Part shown: one piece after another, positions 34,792 through 45,280 of the stretch
How the letters are laid out: the number at the start of each line of letters is the position of its first letter
Position numbering within the stretch: position 1 is the first letter of the stretch
Origin: Myxococcales bacterium
GTDB taxonomy: Bacteria > Myxococcota_A > Polyangia > Polyangiales > Polyangiaceae
Direction: 5' to 3'
Assembly (NCBI GenBank): GCA_025355005.1
Contig: JANXLV010000338.1
Span: 1-64,000 of the forward strand
Length of the DNA: 64,000 nt
Notes under the pieces: generated by a model
What the model was told of the DNA's origin: nothing
Seen by the model: the letters and a program-made list of their open reading frames with translations, nothing else
Databases searched by the model: none
Position numbers and translations under genes: made by a program

Positions 34792-36489
34792 TCAGGCTCC
34801 GCGGAGGGTCTCGAAGAGCTCGAGATCGGGGAGGGCCGTGGTGAAGCGGGTGGTCAGCACGCCGACCTCCTGGTCCTCCATGAGCTTGCAAAAGACCGCG
34901 CCGTCGTAGAGGGCGACGGGCGGTGCGTTCTGCGCCTGCGCCTCTTCGCGTGCGCCGGACAGGACTTGCCCGGTGGTGATGAGCCAGCCGGCGGTTGCGG
35001 GGCCGTAGTGGTGGAGAGCGCCACGGAGATCGCTCACGCGCTCGCGGCCGATCTCGCGGCCGTCCTTGCGGATGACGATCGCCACCTTGACCTCGTCGGT
35101 TTGGGAGCGGTGCGTGCCCGCGAAGTGGACCTCGCCGCCAGGGGAGCCGGCGCGACGGATGCCGCGGACGTTGGTGAGGCCTGCGCGTTCCAGCGCGACG
35201 AGCGCGAGCTCGACAAACGCGTGGCCCGGGAGCTCCTGCACTTTGCGGAGCGTGAGGCGACGAGCTGCCTCGCGGTAGCGCTCGAGCGCCGCGTTCGCGT
35301 CTTGCTCGAGGCGGACGAGGTCTCCGGAGAGGAGCCAGTCGGTGAGCGCGACGCGTTGACCCGCCACGAAGCGGAAGCGCGGGCGCAGCCCGGTGGTCTG
35401 ACGACGCAGCCCGTCGGCGCGCAGCGAAGCAGAGAGCTGCGAGACCGCTGCTGCGAAGTCGCCGCTCATGCGGCCCCGACGCATCAGGCCTTCAACGACG
35501 GTGCGCATGGGCACCGCGCCCTGGTTCTTGTCGAGCCCGCTCATCACGACGAGCGCGGCATCGGCGAGATCACGGCCGGAGAGATCTTCGACCTCGCCTG
35601 CGGGGACCTCGATGCCGGTGGGCGCACCGCCAGCCATGATCTGCTGACGATCGCGGATCATCGGACGCGGCGCAGGCGCGAGCGGATCGCGCGTGCTGTC
35701 GATCGCGCTGTCGCTCTCGACCAGGACGATCGCCTGCGGCTGGATCACGTCACCGTTGTTCGAATGATTGCGTCCGCCGCGATCACCGCGTTCGGCGCGC
35801 TCTCCGCCGGCTGAGCGCTCGGGGCTTCCACGGTCGCCCGGCACGCCAGTCGCGACTCCACCTTCGGTGAAGCCCGGCTCGCCACCACGCCCACGACGAC
35901 GACGGCGACGACGACGGCGACGACCGCCATCCTCGCCAACCACGCCGGTCCCACCCGCGGTACCGGCGGCTGCGCCGGCGACGCTCGGAGAAGACGACGG
36001 TCCGCCGAGGATCGGCTGATCGTCATCGTCTTCGTCGTCGAAGAGCTCGGCGCCGCTGGCCGCGAGATCGCGCCGGAGCGCGTCCTCACCGGAGACCTCC
36101 ACGTCGTCCTCGTCGGAGTCGGCGTCCTCGATGACGACGTCGTTGTTGCGCTGGGCGGCCTCGACCTCGAGCGCGTTCACGTCGGTGCCCTCGCCGTTGT
36201 CGTCCGCGCCATCCGCGCTCTCGGCATCCTTGGCGGCCTTGGCCGCTGCGGCCTTGCCCTTCTTGGTCCAGTTGCTGAGGCCGAAGACGCCCGGCTTGAT
36301 GCGGACGATCGGGTTCTCTTTGTCGTCCTTCTTGATGAGCGCGGCGAGCCGCGAGCCCATCGTCACTTCGGGGCTCTTGCCCACGTGGGAGAGGAGGTTC
36401 TTCTCGATCGCAAGCTCCGTTATCTCCTTGTAGTGGAGCGGCTTGCCCGCAATTCGGAGGACTTCTTCCGCGGCTTCGGTGAATGTCAT
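34792..36489 (-). CDS. HARE-HTH protein with Mrr-like C-terminal domain
   Basis: 565 aa. Residues 1-75 match the HARE-HTH domain (FTEAAEEVLRIAGKPLHYKE, then PGVFGLSNW), a DNA-binding fold found in restriction enzymes, RNA-polymerase delta and ASXL proteins. Residues ~80-270 are acidic then Arg-run/Gly-rich low complexity (GGRRRRRRRRRRGRGG). A central helical domain follows. Residues ~420-560 align with the Mrr endonuclease fold (RVSDLRGALHHYGPATAGWL, ITTG, VALYDGAVF), but the catalytic Q/E-x-K pattern is IRK and the upstream Asp is not obvious. It may be an inactive or altered nuclease that binds DNA or RNA. It stands alone, with its own terminator. Confidence 0.82.
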   Translation of the reverse strand: MTFTEAAEEVLRIAGKPLHYKEITELAIEKNLLSHVGKSPEVTMGSRLAALIKKDDKENPIVRIKPGVFGLSNWTKKGKAAAAKAAKDAESADGADDNGEGTDVNALEVEAAQRNNDVVIEDADSDEDDVEVSGEDALRRDLAASGAELFDDEDDDDQPILGGPSSSPSVAGAAAGTAGGTGVVGEDGGRRRRRRRRRRGRGGEPGFTEGGVATGVPGDRGSPERSAGGERAERGDRGGRNHSNNGDVIQPQAIVLVESDSAIDSTRDPLAPAPRPMIRDRQQIMAGGAPTGIEVPAGEVEDLSGRDLADAALVVMSGLDKNQGAVPMRTVVEGLMRRGRMSGDFAAAVSQLSASLRADGLRRQTTGLRPRFRFVAGQRVALTDWLLSGDLVRLEQDANAALERYREAARRLTLRKVQELPGHAFVELALVALERAGLTNVRGIRRAGSPGGEVHFAGTHRSQTDEVKVAIVIRKDGREIGRERVSDLRGALHHYGPATAGWLITTGQVLSGAREEAQAQNAPPVALYDGAVFCKLMEDQEVGVLTTRFTTALPDLELFETLRGA

Positions 36490-36758
36490 TCTGGTTCTCT
36501 CGCGGCTCTCTCGCCGCCTATTCGGCTGCCCTTTGAGGGCTTTGTGGGGAGACCTTCCGCAGCGTGCACGATGGGGGCGTTATCGCCCTGGCTCGCCCGC
36601 TGATCAGAGAGGTTCTCTTTTTCGTTGTCCGAGAGACTGAGCCGGTCACTCTGGACCCGCACTCATCCCATCTCGGAAACCGGACAGTAGTCCGCCCGCG
36701 CGCGCAGGTCAAACGACGAAATCACGACCCAGAAAAACTGCAAAAATGGGCCTGAAAC

Positions 36759-36780
36759 GAGGCTAGAACGAGGCTAGAAC
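36759..36780. repeat. 11-bp tandem duplication at a stop codon
   Basis: gaggctagaac occurs twice in tandem; the second copy contains the stop codon of the minus-strand gene at 36774. Without the duplication the gene would still end, so it is probably neutral. Confidence 0.8.
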
Positions 36781-37490
36781 GATCCGGACACGCCCAGCAC
36801 GGGCGTCCGCGAATTCTGGGCGTCGCGCACGAAGCTCGTGTTCGGGTGGAGCGTCCAGGTGCTCCGGGGTGGCGTCGCGACCTCGTCGTTCGCGAGCACG
36901 GCGATGTCGATCGACGATGCGCCGAGGATCCCCGCCATCCCGCCGGCGTATCCGCCGAGCACCAGGCCGATGAGCGGTCCGTACCCGTCGCTGTTGTTGT
37001 TGCTGCCGCCGAAGAGCTCGAAGCCGATGAGGGCGCCGACGAGAGCGAGCCCGGTCGGTAACGCCGCGCGGAGACCGAACGAGCCGAGCGCCCGCAATCC
37101 GTTTCCGTGCACCACATGCACGATCGGACCACCCGCGAGATACGCGCCACCACCGACGAAGACGAGCTCGGGTGCCTTCGCGAAGAGCCCGACGTGCGCG
37201 AGCACCACGGCCGAGACGTCGATGGCGAGGATTGGCATTCCGTACCAGACCTTCACGGGAGGCCGCGGAGGCGAAGGGGGAGGGGGGAAGTCGAGCGGCG
37301 AGCTGGAGGTCGGGGTCGAGGTCGGGGTCGAGGTCGGGGTCGAGGTCGGGGTCGAGGTCGGGGTCGAGGTCGGGGTCGAAGACGGATCGGGCGCCGGTAG
37401 CTGTGGGAGATCGTCTGCGGAGGCGACGCACGGAATCGCGGCGAGCGTCAGCGAGATCGCCAGGCCGAGTGCGTGCTTCCGGTTGCGCAT
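36774..37490 (-). CDS. Hypothetical exported membrane protein with Thr-Pro-Thr-Ser repeat linker
   Basis: About 238 aa from the ATG at 37490. A signal peptide ends near CVASADD. The linker has about six TPTS repeats encoded by 12-bp DNA repeats, and a Pro run (PPPPSPPRPP). The remaining ~150 residues have several hydrophobic, Gly-rich segments (VVLAHVGLFA, VGALIGFELFGG, LVLGGYAGGMAGILG) and end VLGVSGSF. The final Phe would suit an outer-membrane barrel, but the helix-like hydrophobic stretches suit an inner-membrane protein. I do not recognise the family. The 12-bp repeat makes it prone to length change. Confidence 0.68.
   Translation of the reverse strand: MRNRKHALGLAISLTLAAIPCVASADDLPQLPAPDPSSTPTSTPTSTPTSTPTSTPTSTPTSSSPLDFPPPPSPPRPPVKVWYGMPILAIDVSAVVLAHVGLFAKAPELVFVGGGAYLAGGPIVHVVHGNGLRALGSFGLRAALPTGLALVGALIGFELFGGSNNNSDGYGPLIGLVLGGYAGGMAGILGASSIDIAVLANDEVATPPRSTWTLHPNTSFVRDAQNSRTPVLGVSGSF
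37309..37380. repeat. 12-bp tandem repeat, six copies, in coding sequence
   Basis: gtcggggtcgag is repeated five times perfectly and once as gtcggggtcgaa. It encodes the TPTS linker on the minus strand. The 12-bp period keeps the frame, so copy number can vary without harming the gene. The same motif occurs once or twice in the M15 peptidase linker near 17580 and 17670. Confidence 0.95.
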
Positions 37491-37977
37491 ATCCAATCAG
37501 TGTCGCCCGCAATCGGGGCCACTGCAAACAGCATCGCCTGGCGCGAGATCCATCCCGCCAGGCTTCGTTTCGAGCTGCGCGCGGTGCTCACGTACAAGAG
37601 TACGTTCCGCTCCGTGCTCGCTCGAAGCCTTGCCTGACGGGCGGCTCTCGCGCCATGCGACGCTGTTTACGTAGAAACGAGAACGGAGATCGTCCTGGCT
37701 TTTGGGGGCGGTGAACACGAGAGGGTGGTGAGTGCCCGCGATGTTCGGCCGGGTGGCGCGGCGCGGCGTCGCGAAGGAGTCCACGCGTGGGGGCGAGCTC
37801 GGACAAAGTCGGAGCGGCGTCATCGGGTCGAACCAACATCGCCAGCCGTCGCGCCCCCGATCGAGTCCACGGCTGCGGACGACGCGCTGCGGCCACAGGC
37901 CGGACATGCGGGCGCTCACCGCCAAACGCGATTTACGGTTCACGTTCAACGCGGATCGAAGATCCGACGAATCATGA
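37491..37977. other. 487-bp intergenic region
   Basis: It lies between the SPFH gene (minus, ending 37978) and the exported protein start at 37490. It holds the ~140-bp dispersed element at 37530-37668. The rest (37669-37977) is GC-rich with no recognisable promoter, terminator or RNA gene. Several open frames cross it, but none has a protein-like composition or a ribosome site. Confidence 0.7.
37530..37668. repeat. Dispersed ~140-bp element, copy 2
   Basis: It begins agcatcgcct and ends atgcgacgctgttt, and aligns along its length with 57466-57605. Shared blocks include ggcttcgttt, gcgcgcggtgctcacg, cgttccg and tccgtgctcg. Its core 37579-37620 holds the hairpin acgtac-aaga-gtacgt (37590-37605). 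It lies within a minus-strand gene run, so it may be transcribed. Confidence 0.85.
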
Positions 37978-39081
37978 TTAGGGTGCCTTTGGGGCGGGGG
38001 GGACGACGGGGATCGCTTGCTGCCCCGTCTGCTGCGGGATGGGGTTCACTGGCGCTGGTTCTTTCGCCTTTGGCGCGCTGTCCTTCAGTAGCTCGGTGAG
38101 GCGCTTCTCGCGCGCGGTCTCGTCCATACCGCCCGCGAGCTTCGACGCGTCGAAGGTGAGCAGCGGCAGCTGGCCGCCTGCGTTGTAGGTCGGCAGCTTC
38201 CCGTCCCAGTGTTCGAGCGCGCGGTACTGCAACACGGCGGGCGACACCGAGAGCCGGATGATCTCGTTCGCTTGTGCCTCCGCGCGCGCGCGGATCAGGA
38301 TCGCGTCGGCGTCGCCTTGCGCCTTCTGACGCGTGGCCTCCGCGCCGCCGGTGGCCTGCGTGACGGCCTGGTCCGCCTCCGCGCGCACCTGGCGCACGCG
38401 ATTCTCGCTCTGGATGGAGTTCTGCGTGGCCTCCATCGCGCGGTTGATCGCGTCGGCCACGTTCTGCGGCAGGCGCACCGCGCCGTTGATGGTGAGCTGA
38501 TCGATCACGACGCCATCCTTGCCGAGCTGGTCGCGCACGCGCGCGGTCACGTCGAGGATCATCTTGCTCTTGCCGGCGCCGTAGATGTCCTGCACGGGCA
38601 TCTTGGACGCGACCTCGTTGAAGGACTCGCGGATGACGTTGCGCATGTACCCGTTCGCGAGCGCCTGCATGTCGTTCTGGCGGAATCGCGCATACAGCTT
38701 TGGCGCGAGCGTGGGCTCGATGTGGAACGACAGACCGATGTCGGCGTTGACGTTCACGCCCTCGCTCGAGGAGAACGTTATCGACTCGTCGATCGCCTTG
38801 CCCTCGTGCGGACTCGCGGTCCAGACCACGTTCTGCACGCTGGTCGGGAAGATCACGACCTGCTCGAGCGCGGGGTTGTACGCGAACCAGCCGGTCTTCA
38901 CCTCCATGTCCTGAACGCCGCGGTCGGAGCCGGCGAGCTTCACGCGGATGCCGACGTGTCCTGCGTCGATGCGCGTGGTGCACGTGCAGCCAGCAATCCA
39001 GATCGCGATGGCGATGACGCCAAGAAGGCCGAAGCGCCGCGCGGAACGGCTGATTTTTGCGGTGTCGAAGGACGTTGCCAT
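37978..39081 (-). CDS. SPFH/prohibitin-domain lipoprotein-like protein
   Basis: 367 aa. The N-terminus has a hydrophobic segment (GLLGVIAIAIWIAGCTC) whose end fits a lipobox (IAGC), although a simple membrane anchor is possible. The SPFH (band 7) domain spans ~30-230, with DAGHVGIRVKLAG, VNVNADIGLSFHI and NVADAINRAMEATQ. An Ala/Gln-rich coiled coil follows (EADQAVTQATGGAEATRQKA), then a Pro/Ala tail. Band-7 proteins form large oligomeric scaffolds for membrane proteases or channels. It lies 43 bp downstream of an MCE protein, suggesting a shared envelope role. Confidence 0.85.
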   Translation of the reverse strand: MATSFDTAKISRSARRFGLLGVIAIAIWIAGCTCTTRIDAGHVGIRVKLAGSDRGVQDMEVKTGWFAYNPALEQVVIFPTSVQNVVWTASPHEGKAIDESITFSSSEGVNVNADIGLSFHIEPTLAPKLYARFRQNDMQALANGYMRNVIRESFNEVASKMPVQDIYGAGKSKMILDVTARVRDQLGKDGVVIDQLTINGAVRLPQNVADAINRAMEATQNSIQSENRVRQVRAEADQAVTQATGGAEATRQKAQGDADAILIRARAEAQANEIIRLSVSPAVLQYRALEHWDGKLPTYNAGGQLPLLTFDASKLAGGMDETAREKRLTELLKDSAPKAKEPAPVNPIPQQTGQQAIPVVPPAPKAP

Positions 39082-39124
39082 GCGCGCAGCCTAGCGCTTC
39101 TCGGACCCGCGTGGGGAGTAGTCG

Positions 39125-40606
39125 CTACCGGGCTGCGCCCAGGCCGCCGGCGTACGGAAGGATCGTCTTCAAGTCGTCGTCCGTGAAGCGAAGCTGGAGA
39201 CCGAGGAAGTAGTCGCGCTGATCCGGCAGGAACACGTGGTCCACGCCGCCGAGGAGCCAGAGGCGCTTGATGAACTCGTAGCCGAGGTACACGCGGTAGC
39301 GAGGCTTGATGTACTCGCCGAAGCCGAAGAAGTCGTTCGTGACCTCGAAGCGGTTCGACAAGAGGTGCAGGTCCATGCCGATGCCGCCGGTGGACTCCTT
39401 GATGCCGAAGCGCCCCGTGAACGGGCCCAGCTTGCGCGCGAACTGGAGCGTGAAGCGGAACGCGTCCTGCGTCGTCGTGGTGACCGTGCGGTAGTGCGAC
39501 GGCTCGTTCGGGTTCGTCGTGTCGACGTCGGTCTGGGTGTAGCTGGTGCGGCCGCGCGGGTCGTCGATGAGCTCGATGATGTAATACTTGTCCTCGCGCG
39601 GTTGCAGCCGGATGGAGACGTAGCTCTTGATCGTGCTGGCGAGGAAGTTGTAGTCCGAGCGGAGGCCAACGACGGTCTGCAGGCGCGTGAGGCGATCGAC
39701 GTAATCGTTCACGCCCTCCGCGACGCCCTGCACCTCGTTGATGAGCGCATCGTCCTTGGTCAGCCTGCCGATGGTGCCTTCGCCTTTGTCGATGCGCTCC
39801 GAGATGTGGTCCGCGTGCTCGAGCGTGTTTTCGAGGCTCTTTGACGCACGGTTCACCCGCTCGATGGTGGACTGGAGCTCGCCCACCCCGCCATCCACGC
39901 CCGTCGCGTCCTGGCGCGCCATCAAGACCCGCACGTCCTCCGTGACCACGCGGACGTTCTTGAGGATCTGCTGGACCTCGGGTCCGCCCTGCGACGTGAT
40001 CTTGTCGATGTTCGCGAGCGTGTCGCGGACCGCGATGCGGTTCTCCTTCACCATCAGGTTGATGGACTCGGTCGCTTCGCTCACGTTCTTCAGGATCGCC
40101 TGCATCTGCTTGCGGCCTTCGTCGGAGCCGAGGGTGGCGGCGATCTGCGTGGCGACCTTCTCGATGAGATCCGCGATCCGTCCGAGCTGGTCCTTCAGCG
40201 AGTCGAAGCTGCGCGCGGAGGGCACCGTTTCGATGAGGTCGCCGTCGACCTTGTCGGGATCGCCGAGCCCCGGCGTGACGAAGATGATGTTCTCACCGAG
40301 CAGCGATGCGCTCTTGATGCCCGCCATCGCGGTCTTGTGGAGCTTCACGTTCTTGTCGATCGCGATGTCGATGCGCGCGTTCTGGCCCTCGAGCGAGATC
40401 TTCTCGACGGTGCCAATGGCGATGCCCGACATCGTGACGCGTGAGTTCGGCACGAGACCGGTCGCGTCGTCGAGGTACGCATGCACGTGGTAGCTGCCGC
40501 TGCGTCCCGTCTGCGGGCCGATCGTCCGATAGACGAGGTATCCCGCGCCCCCCATCACCACGAGGAAGACGCCCACCTTGGCTGCTTGCGTCAGCTTTTG
40601 CGCCAT
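39125..40606 (-). CDS. MCE/MlaD-family protein with beta-rich C-terminal domain
   Basis: 493 aa. An N-terminal anchor (AAKVGVFLVVMGGAGYLVY) is followed by the MCE domain (~35-120: DATGLVPNSRVTMSGIAIG, then SASLLGENIIFV). Residues ~130-290 are helical, the region that forms the channel barrel in MlaD/PqiB/LetB relatives. The last ~190 residues are beta-rich with alternating pattern (FRFTLQFARKLGPFTGRFG, FLGLQLRFTDDDL) and look like an outer-membrane barrel or a beta domain. It should carry phospholipid between membranes. No MlaE/MlaF permease or ATPase genes are near. Confidence 0.85.
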   Translation of the reverse strand: MAQKLTQAAKVGVFLVVMGGAGYLVYRTIGPQTGRSGSYHVHAYLDDATGLVPNSRVTMSGIAIGTVEKISLEGQNARIDIAIDKNVKLHKTAMAGIKSASLLGENIIFVTPGLGDPDKVDGDLIETVPSARSFDSLKDQLGRIADLIEKVATQIAATLGSDEGRKQMQAILKNVSEATESINLMVKENRIAVRDTLANIDKITSQGGPEVQQILKNVRVVTEDVRVLMARQDATGVDGGVGELQSTIERVNRASKSLENTLEHADHISERIDKGEGTIGRLTKDDALINEVQGVAEGVNDYVDRLTRLQTVVGLRSDYNFLASTIKSYVSIRLQPREDKYYIIELIDDPRGRTSYTQTDVDTTNPNEPSHYRTVTTTTQDAFRFTLQFARKLGPFTGRFGIKESTGGIGMDLHLLSNRFEVTNDFFGFGEYIKPRYRVYLGYEFIKRLWLLGGVDHVFLPDQRDYFLGLQLRFTDDDLKTILPYAGGLGAAR

Positions 40607-40656
40607 CTAGAACTCACGGTACGCTAGTTCAGGACTGGCGAAGAATCACGGCGTTT

Positions 40657-41145
40657 CTACAGCGTCGTCATCTTGTCCGGGTACTTCATCTCGAAGTGCC
40701 TGATGGCGAGCTCACCCACACCCATGATGCCGGAGCCCGCGATGACCGCGCGCACCCCCCAGCCAATGACTGGAATCAACCCCACGCCCTCCCGCGCGAG
40801 GGTCCTGAGCGCCATGCCGGCGACATTGAGCGTGGACGCGACGATCATGGTCTCCGCGTGTGAGAGGTCCTCGCCGTACACCTTTGCCACATAGTAGATG
40901 AGGTGCGTCTCCAGCGCGGCGAGCGCAGCGCTGGTGCCTGGTGGAAGCGGGAGCGCGGAGAACGCGGTGCCGAACGCCGCATACTTTCGTGTGATGGCGC
41001 GTGCCTTCACGCGGCAGAGGATCGGCGGCTTTGCGGGGGTGCTAGGCGCGGCGGCGGGCGTGGGAACCGGCGCTGCAGCAGGCGCTGCTTCCTCGGTCTT
41101 GGGCGGCGTGGGTGTCTGGTCCGAGGGGCCGGTCGGGGCATCCAT
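40657..41145 (-). CDS. Hypothetical protein, DUF697-like
   Basis: 162 aa. The first ~45 residues are Pro/Ala/Thr-rich, without a signal peptide. The rest resembles DUF697/YcjF-type modules: a LPLPPGTSAALAALETHLIY helix start, VAKVYGEDLSHAETMIVAST, and Gly-rich hydrophobic REGVGLIPVIGWGVRAVIAG that could insert in membrane. The relation is suggestive only. It stands between the M23 peptidase gene and the MCE gene on the same strand, 50 bp from the latter. Confidence 0.6.
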   Translation of the reverse strand: MDAPTGPSDQTPTPPKTEEAAPAAAPVPTPAAAPSTPAKPPILCRVKARAITRKYAAFGTAFSALPLPPGTSAALAALETHLIYYVAKVYGEDLSHAETMIVASTLNVAGMALRTLAREGVGLIPVIGWGVRAVIAGSGIMGVGELAIRHFEMKYPDKMTTL

Positions 41146-41203
41146 CCTCTCTTGTTAGCCACGGAGCCGCCGTTGTGAAGTGCGGCACCAATGTCATAGG
41201 AGG

Positions 41204-43036
<1,833 letters not shown>

Positions 43037-43178
43037 GGGGAGCCGCCTTTAGCGGGAACGGGTGCGATCCGCAACCGCGCGCGATTTTCGGCGCGCTCGT
43101 TCGCCTTCGGCGCGGCCGTGGCCACGATCCAGGGCGCTCGCGTGTGGGCCGTCCGCGGAGCGCTGAATCTCGCTGGAT

Positions 43179-44360
43179 CTACTCGCGCCGCTGATCGCGC
43201 GGCGGCGGAACCATGTCGTCGTCGAAGACGAAGCTCTCGAAGCGCGGTCGCATCGGCGGTAGGTTGCCGGCGAGGACGGCTGCGGGCGCGCTCTTCGCTG
43301 GTGTCGGCGTGGGCGTCTTCGTCGGCACCGGCGGCGCCTTCTTCACGGGCACCGGCGGCGGCTTTCTCGGAGGCGGAGGCGACGGCAGCGTGGCCTGCGT
43401 CACGGTGTCCACGTTGTTCTCCGGCACCACGCGCTCCGCGCCGAGCTTGCGCGCGGACGCTGGTGGAATGAGTCCGAGCGCGCCCTTTGCCTGCTTGATC
43501 GCGACGTGGAACGTCTCCGCGAGATCGCGCGCGGATTGAAACCGCAAGCCCGCATCCGGCGCGAGGCCGCGTCGCATCCACGCGTCGAGCGGATAGGCCG
43601 CCTCCTCGGAGAACGTTCGCGTGAGCGATGGCGGCGGGCCGCTCAGCGCGTCGATCGCGTCCATGACCGACTCGCCCACGTACGGCACCGCGCCCGTGAG
43701 GCACTCGTAGGCCAGGACCGCGAGCGCGAACAGGTCGGCGCGCGCGTCCGGCGACGCGCCACGAAATACCTCGAGAGGCATGTACTCGTGCGTTCCCGCG
43801 ATCATGCCGACCTCGGTCGGGTGCGCCTGCACGACCTCCGCGATCCCGAAGTCCAGCACCTTCGCGAGCGTGCGCCCGCGATCGTCCTTCGTGAGGAAGA
43901 CATTGGCCGGCTTGATGTCCTTGTGCACGACTCCCATGGAGTGCGCTCGCGCCAGCGCACGCGCGACGTGCACGACGATCTCCTCGGTCTCGTCGAGGCC
44001 GAGCGTCTTCCGTTGCGTGCCACGCTCGGCGCCGTCTCCGTGGATGCGTCGGTCCAGCGCCTCCCCTTCGAGCGCCTCGTACACGATGTACGGGACGTTG
44101 TTCGAGGAGAGGATGCCGTACGAGAGGACGCGGACGATGTGCGGGCTCAGCATGCGCGCGCAGAGCTCGGCTTCACGCTCGAACGCGGCTCGACGAGCCG
44201 GGTCAGGCGACAGCGCCGACCGCATCACCTTCACGGCGACGTCGATCCCGAGCTTGTTGTCGCGGGCCAGCCACACCGCGCCCATCGAGCCCTCGCCGAG
44301 CGTCGATATCAGATGAAAGCGGCCTTCCAGCACCGCACCAAGGCTGAACAAGCTGCCCAT
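43179..44360 (-). CDS. Ser/Thr protein kinase, cytoplasmic
   Basis: 393 aa from the ATG at 44360. The kinase domain spans ~10-280: GEGSMGAVW, VAVKVMRSAL, the catalytic loop HKDIKPANVFL (HKD instead of HRD, the Asp kept), DFGIAEV and the activation segment GTHEYMPLEV, then the APE-like ADLFALAVLAYECLTG. The tail (~310-393) is Pro/Lys/Thr-rich with PPPRKPPPVPVKKAPPVPTK and no TM segment, so it is soluble. The substrate is unknown. It is divergent from the TPR gene and upstream of the M23 gene. Confidence 0.9.
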   Translation of the reverse strand: MGSLFSLGAVLEGRFHLISTLGEGSMGAVWLARDNKLGIDVAVKVMRSALSPDPARRAAFEREAELCARMLSPHIVRVLSYGILSSNNVPYIVYEALEGEALDRRIHGDGAERGTQRKTLGLDETEEIVVHVARALARAHSMGVVHKDIKPANVFLTKDDRGRTLAKVLDFGIAEVVQAHPTEVGMIAGTHEYMPLEVFRGASPDARADLFALAVLAYECLTGAVPYVGESVMDAIDALSGPPPSLTRTFSEEAAYPLDAWMRRGLAPDAGLRFQSARDLAETFHVAIKQAKGALGLIPPASARKLGAERVVPENNVDTVTQATLPSPPPPRKPPPVPVKKAPPVPTKTPTPTPAKSAPAAVLAGNLPPMRPRFESFVFDDDMVPPPRDQRRE

Positions 44361-44551
44361 GATGACGAAAACGTTAGCATGAAGACCGCCGTGCTTCCTC
44401 GCCAGAAAACTCAAGCACATCCGTAGGATTGCCGCGAAATATACGCCCCTCGACCTTGCGCCGGAAAGTGACTAGGCTGCCGCCCCGAGGCTCGCGCCTC
44501 CGTAGCGAAACACGGGCCGTGCAAAGACGCGCCGAGGCGGGAGTTTTTCGG

Positions 44552-45280
44552 GTGAACGAGCGAATCAAACAGCTACTTTTGTTGGGGCGCGAGCACTACG
44601 AGAAGCGCGAGTTCGATCAGGCCGAGCAGCTCCTGCGCGAGGTCCTGAGCGACGCGGATCGGTACGCCGACGTCCACAACATGCTCGGCGTCATCTGTCA
44701 TGGCCGTGGCAACTTCGTTCAGGCCGAGCACCATTTCGAGCGCGCGCTGGAGCTCAACGCGAGCTACACGGAGGCCGCGCTGAACCTGGCGGTCACGTAC
44801 AACGATCGCGGCAAGTACGAGAAGGCGCGCGAGGTCTACGCGCGCATCCGCGTCAGCCAGACGGGCCCCGATCAGGGCCTCGACCCGTTCGCGCGCGGCA
44901 AGATCGCAAACATGCACGCGGAGCTCGGTCAGGCGTATGCCGACGCAGGGCTCGCCGCGGAGGCGATCCACGAGCTCGAGAAGGCAACCGCGCTCTGCCC
45001 GCAGTTCGCGGATCTGCAGACCAAGCTCGGCACCCTGCTTCGCCAGCAGAGCGATCTCGCGGGCGCCAAGGCCCGCTACGAAGCGGCGCTCGCCGCTCGC
45101 CCGAACTACGTGCCCGCGCGCATCCAGCTCGGTGTCACGCTGCTCTCGCTGGGCAACGCGCTCGGCGCGACGGAGGCGTGGCTCGAGGTGCTGACCGTGG
45201 AGCCGGAGAACTCGCAGGCGAAGATGTACCTGCGGATGGTCGAGCGACAGAAGTCGCAGCCGCCCCCGGGCGACCTCTGA
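44552..45280 (+). CDS. TPR-repeat protein
   Basis: About 242 aa from the GTG at 44552, which has GGGAG about eight bases upstream; the open frame starting at 44429 would begin with basic non-protein-like sequence. At least four TPR-like 34-residue units are seen, with patterns such as LGREHYEKREFDQAEQLLRE, HNMLGVICHGRGNFVQAEHH, LAVTYNDRGKYEKAREVYAR and LGTLLRQQSDLAGAKARYEA. It has no signal peptide or membrane segment. TPR proteins bind partners; here none is identifiable. It is divergent from the kinase gene at 44360. Confidence 0.85.
   Translation: MNERIKQLLLLGREHYEKREFDQAEQLLREVLSDADRYADVHNMLGVICHGRGNFVQAEHHFERALELNASYTEAALNLAVTYNDRGKYEKAREVYARIRVSQTGPDQGLDPFARGKIANMHAELGQAYADAGLAAEAIHELEKATALCPQFADLQTKLGTLLRQQSDLAGAKARYEAALAARPNYVPARIQLGVTLLSLGNALGATEAWLEVLTVEPENSQAKMYLRMVERQKSQPPPGDL

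Noticed and set aside
36490-36773. 284-bp gap upstream of the HARE-HTH gene
   Set aside because: I looked for a promoter, RNA gene or terminator and saw nothing convincing.
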